64,000 bases of DNA from DATLGB01 sp963740765 (GTDB lineage Bacteria > Actinomycetota > Thermoleophilia > Solirubrobacterales > Solirubrobacteraceae). Shown piece by piece: positions 17,541-25,400 of this stretch (within the stretch, counting starts at the first letter, position 1; each line of letters begins with the position of its first letter). The notes below the pieces were generated by a model, which was given only the letters and a program-made list of their open reading frames with translations, searched no databases and was not told the DNA's origin. A program made the translations under genes and the position numbers. The stretch spans positions 248,001 to 312,000 of the forward strand of contig CAVUFN010000010.1 of NCBI GenBank assembly GCA_963740765.1, written 5' to 3'.

Positions 17541-19175
17541 CTAGGCGGGTCCGTTGACGCCCTTGATCGACTTCTGCCCCCGGTCGAGCTCGTACGTCCA
17601 GCCGTCCGCCGAGAGCGTCTTGCGCGTCCTGCGCTTGATGGTCTCCACGCGCACGAAGCGCGAGGTGAGACCGCCCTTGCGCGCCTCGACGACGCCGTAG
17701 CCGTGGTGGTCGAAGTCGGCGACGTCGACCCAGGGGTTGATCCCGCGCAACGCCTCGATCAGGCCCGGGTCGGTGGCCGGCTCGGCGTCGTTGCCCGAGA
17801 TGACCACGCCGTTGCCCGCGGGCAGGTCGATCTCGCCGAGCCCCTGGGACGTCATCGAGCCGCCGACGAACTCGACCGCGACGGACTCGCCCTTGCCGAG
17901 GTCGGTGCGGACGTCGCCGGCGATGAACGTGTGGATGTCGCCCGTGACGAAGACGACGTCGTCGATCTTCTCGTCGCGGATGTGGACGAGCAGCTCCTCG
18001 CGGTCGCGGGGGTAGCCCGTCCAGGTGTCGTAGGTGAAGTTGGACCCGCCGAGGACCATCGTCGGCATGATCGTGACCTCGTTGGCCATGATCTTCCAGG
18101 TCGCCCTGGACGAGCTCAGGCCCTGCTTGAGCCACTTCATCTGGGGCCGGCCCAGGAAGCTGCGCGGCTGGTCGTAGTCCGCGCACGGCGGGACCACCGC
18201 GTCGTCGCACGGCTGGTCGGCGCGGTGGGCGCGCTGGTCCATGACGAACAGCTCGACCGTGCGGCCGAAGCGCTGGTTGCGCCACAGCCGCTTGCCGTTC
18301 GGGAACGCGGCGTGGGACTCGAAGAACGCCTTGCGCGCCGCCTTCTTGCGTGCGAACGAGTACCTGCGCTCCGGCGGCAGGCCGCCGTCGGCCTCGAGGC
18401 CTGCGTAGTTGTCCTGGACCTCGTGATCGTCGGGCACGAGGATCATCGGGAAGCGCTCGTGAACCGCCCGTAGCGCCGGGTCGGAGCGGTAGAGCGAGTA
18501 CTTGGCGCGGTAGTCGGCGAGGGTGAGCGCCTCCTGGTAGTACGGCGCGATCGCCCCGGCGGGAACCTCCAGCGCCGTGCCGATCGTGTCGTCGCGCACG
18601 CCGGTCCCGCCCGCGACGGTGTGGTAGCTCTCGGCGTAGATGTAATCGCCGAGGCACAGGACGAAGTCGAGGTCGTCCTCCTTGGCCAGCACCTGGTGCG
18701 CGTTGTAGAAGCCGTGCGTGTAGTCCTGGCAGGAGAAGTACGCGAAGCGCACCGGCTCGTCGGAGTCCGCCGGGGCGGCGGTCCGGAAGCGCCCGACCTT
18801 CGACTCGTGCTTGGCGTTGGCGAAGCGGTAGAAGTACTCCGTGTGCGGCCGCAGGCCGTCCACGCGCGCCTTGACGGCGTGGTTGACGCCGCCGTTGGTG
18901 GCCACCGTCTCACGCGCGACGACCTTGCGGAAGTCGGCCTCGCGCGCGACCTCGAGCAGGACCCGGCCGGGCCCGTCGGCGTCCGTCACCCGGGTCCAGA
19001 GGGAGATGCTGTCGGGCGTTGGCTCGGCGGAGATGATCCCGTCGGCGAAGGTGCCCGAGCGCAGCAACCGCCGGCCGCCGCGCCCGGAGGCGCCCAGGAC
19101 GAGGTCCTGAGGAGCGAAGACGGCGACCGCGGCCCCCGCCGCGGTGCGGTGGACGAACTGGCGACGGGTCGGCAT
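17541..19175 (-). CDS. phoD: PhoD-type alkaline phosphatase (Tat-exported)
   Basis: 544 aa. The N-terminus MPTRRQFVHRT with a following Ala/Val-rich stretch is a twin-arginine signal. An N-terminal beta domain (about 40-130) precedes the metallophosphatase core with FAYFSCQDY, LCLGDYIYAES, VPDDHEVQDNYAG and TGDIHTFIAGD, which hold the Ca/Fe ligands of PhoD enzymes. It releases phosphate from phosphomono- and diesters outside the membrane. It stands alone on the minus strand. No Pho box was recognised upstream. Confidence 0.92.
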   Translation of the reverse strand: MPTRRQFVHRTAAGAAVAVFAPQDLVLGASGRGGRRLLRSGTFADGIISAEPTPDSISLWTRVTDADGPGRVLLEVAREADFRKVVARETVATNGGVNHAVKARVDGLRPHTEYFYRFANAKHESKVGRFRTAAPADSDEPVRFAYFSCQDYTHGFYNAHQVLAKEDDLDFVLCLGDYIYAESYHTVAGGTGVRDDTIGTALEVPAGAIAPYYQEALTLADYRAKYSLYRSDPALRAVHERFPMILVPDDHEVQDNYAGLEADGGLPPERRYSFARKKAARKAFFESHAAFPNGKRLWRNQRFGRTVELFVMDQRAHRADQPCDDAVVPPCADYDQPRSFLGRPQMKWLKQGLSSSRATWKIMANEVTIMPTMVLGGSNFTYDTWTGYPRDREELLVHIRDEKIDDVVFVTGDIHTFIAGDVRTDLGKGESVAVEFVGGSMTSQGLGEIDLPAGNGVVISGNDAEPATDPGLIEALRGINPWVDVADFDHHGYGVVEARKGGLTSRFVRVETIKRRTRKTLSADGWTYELDRGQKSIKGVNGPA

Positions 19176-19221
19176 GGCGCGACCCTACGGGTCACGCGCG
19201 AGCCTGTAAACAGCGCTTCGG

Positions 19222-19614
19222 TTAACGCCCGATCTCGGCGAACGTGACGGGGACGCCGAGCTCGTCGAGCCCGTCCGCCTCCCGGTAATCCTCGTCGCCC
19301 TCGGGGTGGGTGAAGATCACGATCCGGTCGGCTGCGAAGGTGGCCAGCGCGTCGCGCAGGGCGACGGCGGGCTCGGACTCGCCGGTCTCACCCGCGGCGT
19401 CGATGCCGCCCTCCTCGAGCAGTTCGGCGGACTCGTCCGCGGCCTCCTGGGCCTCGGCGATCGCGTCGTCGACGTCGGACATCCAGAAGCGCACGCCGGA
19501 CGTGGTGCCGGCGGGCGAGATGACGAGGACTTCCGCGCTGTCGACGTCATCGCCGGCCACGGAGCGGAGGGCGTCGGCGTCGATGGGTTCAGGGGTGAGG
19601 ACGAGGAGCTTCAC
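19222..19614 (-). CDS. Hypothetical protein with Rossmann-like N-terminus
   Basis: 130 aa that I do not assign to a family. It begins MKLLVLTPEPIDADALRSV and has predicted alternation of strands and helices. A strongly acidic middle (AIAEAQEAADESAELLEEGG) is followed by ALRDALATFAADRIVIFTHP and VPVTFAEIG. The shape resembles a universal-stress-protein or response-regulator-like fold, but this is inference. The GTG start directly follows the TGA of the gene upstream, so the two are co-transcribed. Confidence 0.7.
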   Translation of the reverse strand: MKLLVLTPEPIDADALRSVAGDDVDSAEVLVISPAGTTSGVRFWMSDVDDAIAEAQEAADESAELLEEGGIDAAGETGESEPAVALRDALATFAADRIVIFTHPEGDEDYREADGLDELGVPVTFAEIGR

Positions 19615-20229
19615 TCAGCGGGCCAGTACCCGCGGCGCCTCGGGGCGCAAACGGCCGCTCTCCGCAGCCAGGTCGTCGAAGGTGACCGGGCGGCGGCGCG
19701 CCGCCTCTGTGCGGAGCGTGCGCTCGAGCGCCCGGATCCGCCCGGCGGGGCGGTCGAAGTCCTGCGGGCGGACGTCGATGCGCAGCGTGCGGGCGCGGTG
19801 CAGCGCCGTCCCCGCGCGCCACAGCCCGGGCGCCATCCACCAGTCGAAGCTCGTGATCAGCTCGCGGCGGGCGCCCAGCGCGTGCCCGAGCGTCGGGGCG
19901 TGGTAGCCGCCCGGCGTCAGGCCGGCCAGCTCCATCAGCCGCCGGCCCGCGCGGACGTGCTCGATCGCGTCGCGACCGGTCGCCGCCCGCCCGGCCACGA
20001 AGCCCTGCTGCGCGATGCCGTCCCCGGCGTCCCGCCGCTCCCGCAGCCACTCGGCCAGGGCGGGGGAGCGCTGGAAGAACGGATGCAGGTCGGCGGCCGG
20101 GATGACGAGCAGCGTCGCTCGCCGGACGCCGCAGTCGGCCAGCCAGTCGCGGATCAGAGCGCAATGCTCGAAGGTGGCCGGCTCGATGTTGTGGAGGGCG
20201 ACCGCGAGCCGCCCGTCGTTCTCGTTCAT
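19615..20229 (-). CDS. Polysaccharide-deacetylase-like (DUF2334-type) protein, metal motif lost
   Basis: 204 aa resembling DUF2334/NodB-like deacetylases: LAVALHNIEPATFEHCALIR, TLLVIPAADLHPFFQRSP and a DAGDGIAQQGFVAGR segment. In active relatives the last motif usually reads like LHGFxH with metal-binding His. Here both His are replaced (QQGFVAG), so catalysis is doubtful. A conserved-looking GYHAPTLGHALG and SFDWWMAPGLW follow. No signal peptide. It heads a two-gene operon with the 130-aa protein. A strong hairpin lies just upstream at 20234-20272. Confidence 0.65.
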   Translation of the reverse strand: MNENDGRLAVALHNIEPATFEHCALIRDWLADCGVRRATLLVIPAADLHPFFQRSPALAEWLRERRDAGDGIAQQGFVAGRAATGRDAIEHVRAGRRLMELAGLTPGGYHAPTLGHALGARRELITSFDWWMAPGLWRAGTALHRARTLRIDVRPQDFDRPAGRIRALERTLRTEAARRRPVTFDDLAAESGRLRPEAPRVLAR

Positions 20230-20233
20230 CTCA

Positions 20234-20272
20234 CGTCACAGAATCGGCTGTTTTGCAGCCGATCCCGTGACG
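20234..20272. terminator. 39-nt interrupted hairpin between two minus-strand genes
   Basis: Arms CGTCAC/GTGACG and ATCGGCTG/CAGCCGAT form a two-part stem with a 3-by-3 internal loop and a five-base TTTTG loop. It follows the stop at 20283 and precedes the start at 20229, so it may end the upstream transcript. There is no T-run, so an operator is also possible. Confidence 0.5.
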
Positions 20273-20282
20273 ATGCTGTGAA

Positions 20283-21041
20283 CTACGGAGCGATGGCGAG
20301 GAAGCGGTAGTCGCCGTTCGCGTTGACCCCGGAGCTCAGGGTCGGATTGCACAGCTGCAGCCGAATGGTGTCCGGGCTGACGGCGCGCGCGGTGGCGACG
20401 ACCCCGTCGCCGGGCGCGCTGACGGCGACGACGGTGCCGGCAACCGCTCCCGCGGGGATGGAGTAGTCGGGCGCCGTGAAGTCGCGCGTCGCGCACGCCT
20501 GCGCGGCCAGGGTCACGGTCGTGACAGGGAGCGTCCCGGAGGCCTTGGCGATGTCGACGCCGGTGAGGTCGCGGTCGATGACCTCGCCCGTCCCGATCGA
20601 GCTGCCCTTGATGCTCCCCTTGGTCACCGCGCTCGTCTTGATCTCGCGGTTGGTGACGGCGTCATCGGCGATCTCGGCGTTGCCGACGCTGTCCGTGGCG
20701 AGCTCACCGGCGCCGATCGAGTCGGGGGCGACGTCGATCCCGGTCAGCGAGCGGTCCACCACCTGGTTGCCCGTGACGCTGCCGAAGGCCATGTCGGCGA
20801 GCGAGACGCTGCCGTCGATGATCTGGGCGGAGGACACGGACTTGCTCTTGGCCTTGAGGGACCGGAGCGTCCTGGAGGAGATGTCGCCGGAGGTGATCGT
20901 CCGGTTCTTGATCTGCTTGGTCGTGATCGTGTTCTTCTTGATCTTCTTGCCGTTGATGAGCTTGGCGGCCTGGGCGGGGCCGCCGAGGGCTACGAACAGG
21001 GCGATCAGGGCGATCACGGTTGCGGGGGAGGGCTTTCTCAT
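20283..21041 (-). CDS. Secreted repeat protein of unknown function
   Basis: 252 aa. A signal peptide (KPSPATVIALIALFVALGGP-AQAA) is followed by a Lys/Ile/Thr-rich segment. Then come many short degenerate repeats of type (I/V)-x-(D/G)-x-(S/T)-(L/I/V), for example SVSSAQIIDGSVSLADMAFG and SIGAGELATDSVGNAEIADD, which suggest a beta-helix or collagen-like rod. A C-terminal beta-rich domain (TVTLAAQACATRDFTAPDYS to the end) has paired Cys residues. I know this architecture from surface proteins of Thermoleophilia, often in large paralogous families, but not its role. Confidence 0.75.
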   Translation of the reverse strand: MRKPSPATVIALIALFVALGGPAQAAKLINGKKIKKNTITTKQIKNRTITSGDISSRTLRSLKAKSKSVSSAQIIDGSVSLADMAFGSVTGNQVVDRSLTGIDVAPDSIGAGELATDSVGNAEIADDAVTNREIKTSAVTKGSIKGSSIGTGEVIDRDLTGVDIAKASGTLPVTTVTLAAQACATRDFTAPDYSIPAGAVAGTVVAVSAPGDGVVATARAVSPDTIRLQLCNPTLSSGVNANGDYRFLAIAP

Positions 21042-21107
21042 GCCCTACACAATGCCCGCGCGCCACGAGAGGTTCGGTCGAGCCGTTGCATCGGTAGGCC
21101 GTCGGAC

Positions 21108-21317
21108 ATGAGCGAGAACCTCGAGCAGGGCGACAAGGTCGAGTGGCAGAGTCACGGTTCGACGGCCATCGGCAAGGTCGAGAAGCAGATCACGAGCGAG
21201 ACCGAGGCGGGCGGGCGCAAGGTCAAGGCGTCCGAGGACGAGCCCCAGTACCTCGTCCGCAGCGACATATCCGGCGGGACGGCGGTCCACAAGCCCGACG
21301 CCCTGAAGAAGAAGTGA
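21108..21317 (+). CDS. DUF2945 (HVA1/TUDOR-like) small protein
   Basis: 69 aa with the family pattern: GDKVEWQSHGSTAIGKVEKQ, then KVKASEDEPQYLVRSD and the Lys-rich end VHKPDALKKK. This short SH3/Tudor-like barrel is widespread, often near stress or plasmid genes, and its function is unproven. Stand-alone gene 27 bases before a membrane protein gene on the same strand. Confidence 0.8.
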   Translation: MSENLEQGDKVEWQSHGSTAIGKVEKQITSETEAGGRKVKASEDEPQYLVRSDISGGTAVHKPDALKKK

Positions 21318-21344
21318 TCCGGTTCGCCGTGTAGAAATCGTGGC

Positions 21345-21761
21345 ATGTTCACGCTCTACACGGTGCTGCTCACCCTGCACATCCTGGCCGTGATCGGCTG
21401 GCTGGGCGCGGGGGTCACGCTGCAGGTCATCAGCGCGTCCGCACGCGACAACCCGGCGTGGCCGACGTTGATGTCCGCGTTCGCCGGCCGCTGGTTCCCC
21501 GCCGTGAGCGGGCTGGCGGCGCTCACCGGGATCCTGCTGTGGATCGACGGCCCGTGGGACTTCGGCGAGCTGTGGGTCCTGCTGGCGGTGGCCGGGTGGA
21601 TCGTCAGCTCCGCGATCGGGGCGACGCAGCTGACGCCGCTCTCCGAGCGCTGGTCCGGCGGTGACCTGGCGGCCCGCGCGTCCTTCCTTCAGATCGCGCG
21701 CGTGGACTCGGTGATCCTGGTCCTGATCGTGGCCGACATGGTCATGAAACCTGGTCTCTGA
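21345..21761 (+). CDS. DUF2269-like integral membrane protein
   Basis: 138 aa with four predicted membrane helices: TLYTVLLTLHILAVIGWLGA, a helix around FPAVSGLAALTGILLWI, WVLLAVAGWIVSSAIGA and DSVILVLIVADMVM. The first helix with His-Ile and WLGAG matches the DUF2269 family. Function unknown. TAGAAA seven bases before the ATG could be a leaderless -10. The 3' end overlaps the convergent dioxygenase gene by 20 bases. Confidence 0.75.
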   Translation: MFTLYTVLLTLHILAVIGWLGAGVTLQVISASARDNPAWPTLMSAFAGRWFPAVSGLAALTGILLWIDGPWDFGELWVLLAVAGWIVSSAIGATQLTPLSERWSGGDLAARASFLQIARVDSVILVLIVADMVMKPGL

Positions 21762-22383
21762 CCGCGTAGAGCTCCGGAAAGAAGGAGCGGTCCAGGGCCT
21801 GGCGCAGGAAGGCGACGCCGGACGAGCCGCCCGTTCCGCGCTGGTTGCCGATCAGGCGCTCGACCGTCTTGAGGTGGCGAAAGCGCCAGCCCATGAAGTT
21901 CTCCTCGAGGTCGACGAGTTCCTCGCACGCCTCGTAGGCCTCCCAGTGACGGTGCGGGTCGGCGTAGATCGCCTTCAGTGAGCGGTCGCCTCGCCAGGCG
22001 TTGAAGGCGTCGTAGAGGCAGAACATCTCGGCCTCCATCTCCTTGTACTGCACGGATTGAAAGCCCGACGAGGGGCCCAGGTAGTCCCGGAACGCCGCGT
22101 ACTCGGTCGGCGTCATCGTGGCCAGCACCGTCCACTGCTCGGTCAGGGTCTTCTGGATCGCCTTGACGCGCGCGATCGCCTTCAGCGCGGGCCGGTGGTC
22201 CCCCTCCGCGAACCACGTCACGGCGCCTCGCAGCTCGTGCAGCGCGAGCTTGAACCACAGCTCGCTGGCCTGGTGGATGACGATGAACAGCAGCTCGTCG
22301 TGGCGGTCGCTGAGCGTGTGCTGGGCGCCCAGCACCTCGTCCAGGTGCAGGTAGGACGCATACGAGAGCGGTGAGGAGTCCAT
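21742..22383 (-). CDS. Compact tryptophan 2,3-dioxygenase-like haem protein
   Basis: 213 aa. It has the family landmarks YASYLHLDEVLGAQ, LLFIVIHQASELWFK (Phe and His of the substrate pocket), FRDYLGPSSGFQSVQYK (Arg for the carboxylate), WRFRHLKTVERLIG (proximal haem His) and GTGGSSG. Tryptophan dioxygenase opens the indole ring to N-formylkynurenine. The protein is some 80 residues shorter than typical bacterial enzymes (about 280-300) while keeping all active-site segments. No other kynurenine-pathway gene is adjacent. Substrate could differ. A CATAAT hexamer sits eight bases before its ATG. Confidence 0.85.
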   Translation of the reverse strand: MDSSPLSYASYLHLDEVLGAQHTLSDRHDELLFIVIHQASELWFKLALHELRGAVTWFAEGDHRPALKAIARVKAIQKTLTEQWTVLATMTPTEYAAFRDYLGPSSGFQSVQYKEMEAEMFCLYDAFNAWRGDRSLKAIYADPHRHWEAYEACEELVDLEENFMGWRFRHLKTVERLIGNQRGTGGSSGVAFLRQALDRSFFPELYAVRDQVS

Positions 22384-22440
22384 CGGATACGATTATGGAC
22401 CCTCGCCGCGCGCCCATCCCGCAGCCTGGGCCACGCCCAT

Positions 22441-25400
22441 ATGCAACTTCGCAAGCGCCCCACGGAGCGGGTCGGTCTGTACGACCCCGGATACGAGCAC
22501 GACGCGTGCGGCGTCGCCTTCGTGGCGCGCCTGGACGGGCAGCGCACCCACGAGACCGTGGACCGGGCGATCATGGCGCTCGAGAACCTCGAGCACCGCG
22601 GTGCCGAGGGCGCCGACCCCAACACGGGCGACGGCGCCGGCATCCTCATGCAGATCTCCGACGCCTTCTTCCGCGAGCGCGTGGGGGACGACCTGCTGCC
22701 GCCCGCCGGCACCTACGGGGTCGGCGTGGTCATGCTGCCGGGCGACAAGTCGCGCCACGCCGAGCTCGAGGAGCACATCAACCGGGCCGTCGAGGCCGAG
22801 GGCATGCGCGTGGTCACCTGGCGCGACGTGCCCACGGACAAGGACTTCTGCGGCCTGACGGCGCTCTACCACCGGCCCTACGTCAAGCACGTGGTGATCG
22901 GCGCCGCCGACGTCCCGATCCCGGACCAGGACGCCTTGGAGCGCAAGCTCTACGTCATCCGCCGCCAGGCCGAGCTGGCCGCCGGACCGGAGCTGGTCGT
23001 CTGCACGATGAGCTCGCGGACGATCGTCTACAAGGGGATGCTCACCCCGTTGCAGCTCAAGGGCTACTTCCCCGAGCTGCAGGAGCCGACGGTGGAGACG
23101 GCGCTCGCGCTCGTGCACTCGCGCTTCTCCACCAACACGTTCCCGAGCTGGGAGCTGGCGCATCCGTACCGGATGATCGCCCACAACGGCGAGATCAACA
23201 CGCTGCGCGGCAACGTCAACTGGATGCGAGCGCGGGAGTCGCAGCTGCGCTCCGAGCTGTTCGGCGACGATCTCGAGAAGGTCCTGCCGGTCGTTCGCCC
23301 GGGCGGCAGCGACAGCGCCACCCTGGACAACGTCCTCGAGTTGCTCGTGCTGGCCGGTCGCTCGCTGCCGCACGCGATGATGATGCTCGTCCCGGAGGCC
23401 TTCGAGGACCGCGACGACATGAGCCCCGAGCTCCAGGCCTTCTACGCGTTCCACGCCTGCTTCATGGAGCCGTGGGACGGTCCCGCCGCGGTCGCCTTCA
23501 CCGACGGCCGCGTCATCGGCGCGACGCTGGACCGCAACGGGCTGCGCCCGGGCCGCTGGCTGGAGACCAAGGACGGCTGGGCGATCGTCGGCTCGGAGGC
23601 CGGCATGCTCGACATCGAGCCGGGCAACATCGCGCGCAAGGGCCGGCTCGAACCCGGCAAGCTGTTCCTGGTCGACGTCGAGGGCGGCGGCGGCATCGTC
23701 CCGGACGCGACCGTCAAGGGCGCGGTCGCGACGGCGCGGCCCTACGACGACTGGATCGCCCAGGGCTCCGTCGACGTCGACGACCTGCCCGAGCGCTTCG
23801 CCGCGCCCGAGTACGCCGGCACGCTGACCGATCGCCAGCTGGCCTTCGGCTGGTCCCAGGAGGACCTGCGCCTGATCCTGGCGCCGATGGCGCGCGACGC
23901 CCAGGAACCGACCGGCTCGATGGGCAACGACCTGGCGCTGGCGATGCTCTCCGACAAGGCGCCGCCGCTGTTCGACTACTTCAAGCAGCTGTTCGCGCAG
24001 GTGACCAACCCGCCGATCGACCCGATCCGCGAGTCCATCGTGATGTCGCTCACCAGCGGCCTCGGCGCCGAGCAGAACCTGCTCGACGAGTCCCCGGAGC
24101 ACGCCCACCAGCTGCGCCTGTCCCAGCCGGTCATCCGGGCGGCGACGCTCGAGCGGCTGCGCCAGGTCGACCACTCGGTGTTCTGGGCGCACACGATCGA
24201 CATCACCTTCCCGACCGCCGACGGCCCGGGCGCGATGGAGGCCGCGCTCGCCCGCATCTGCGATGAGGCCGAGGAGGTCGTCGAGGACGGCGTCACCGTG
24301 CTCATCCTCAGCGACCGCAAGACCGGCCCCGGCCGCGCGGCGGTCCCGGCGCTGCTCGCCGTCGGCGCGGTCCACCACCACCTGGTCCGCGCCGGCACGC
24401 GCCTGCAGACCGGCCTGGTGGTCGAGACGGGCGAGGCGCGCTCGGTCTCCCACTTCTGCGCGCTGATCGGCTACGGCGCCGCCGCGGTCTGCCCGTACCT
24501 GATGTTCGAGTCGGTCTCGGCGCTGGCCAAGGCCGGCCGCATCCCCGGCGTCGAGGATCCCGACGACGCCGAGAACCGCGTCGTCAAGGCGATCGGCAAG
24601 GGCCTGCTCAAGACGATGTCCAAGATGGGCATCTCGACCATCTCGAGCTACTGCGGCGCCCAGATCTTCGAGGCGGTCGGCCTCCAGCAGGAGGTCGTGG
24701 ACCGCTTCTTCGTCGGCACCGCCTCGCGGGTCGGCGGCGTCGGCCTGGACGTGCTGGCCCGCGAGGCGCTGGAACGCCACGAGCGCGGCTTCCCGGACGT
24801 CGGCTACCTCCCGAAGGCGCCGGACGCCGAGTACAACGCCCCCGAGGACGTCCTCCCGAGCGGCGGCCAGTACCAGTGGCGCCGCGACGGCGAGCGCCGT
24901 CAGTGGGACCCGAAGGCGATCGCCGCGCTGCAGAAGGCCGCGCGCACCGGCTCGTGGGAGTCCTACGAGGAGTTCGCCGAGCACATGAACTCCGAGGCCG
25001 CGGCCAAGTCCTCGCTGCGCGGCCTGATCGACTTCGCCTATCCCGAGGGTCGCGGCATCCCGCTCGAGGACGTCGAGCCGGCCGCGGAGATCGTCAAGCG
25101 CTTCGCCACCGGCGCGATGTCGCTGGGCTCGCTGAGCCGCGAGGCGCACGAGACGCTGGCGATCGCCATGAACCGGATCGGCGGCAAGTCGAACTCCGGT
25201 GAGGGCGGGGAGGACGTGTCGCGCTACACGGCGGACGAGAACGGCGACTACCGCCGCTCGGCGATCCACCAGGTCGCGTCGGGCCGCTTCGGCGTCAACA
25301 TCCACTACCTCCTCAACTGCGACGAGCTGCAGATCAAGATGGCCCAGGGCGCCAAGCCCGGCGAGGGTGGTCAGCTGCCCGGCCAGAAGGTCGACGACTA

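Noticed and set aside
20283..21041. Short repeats in the secreted protein gene as a CRISPR-like array
   Set aside because: The repeats are protein-level and degenerate, with no constant DNA repeat or spacer spacing.
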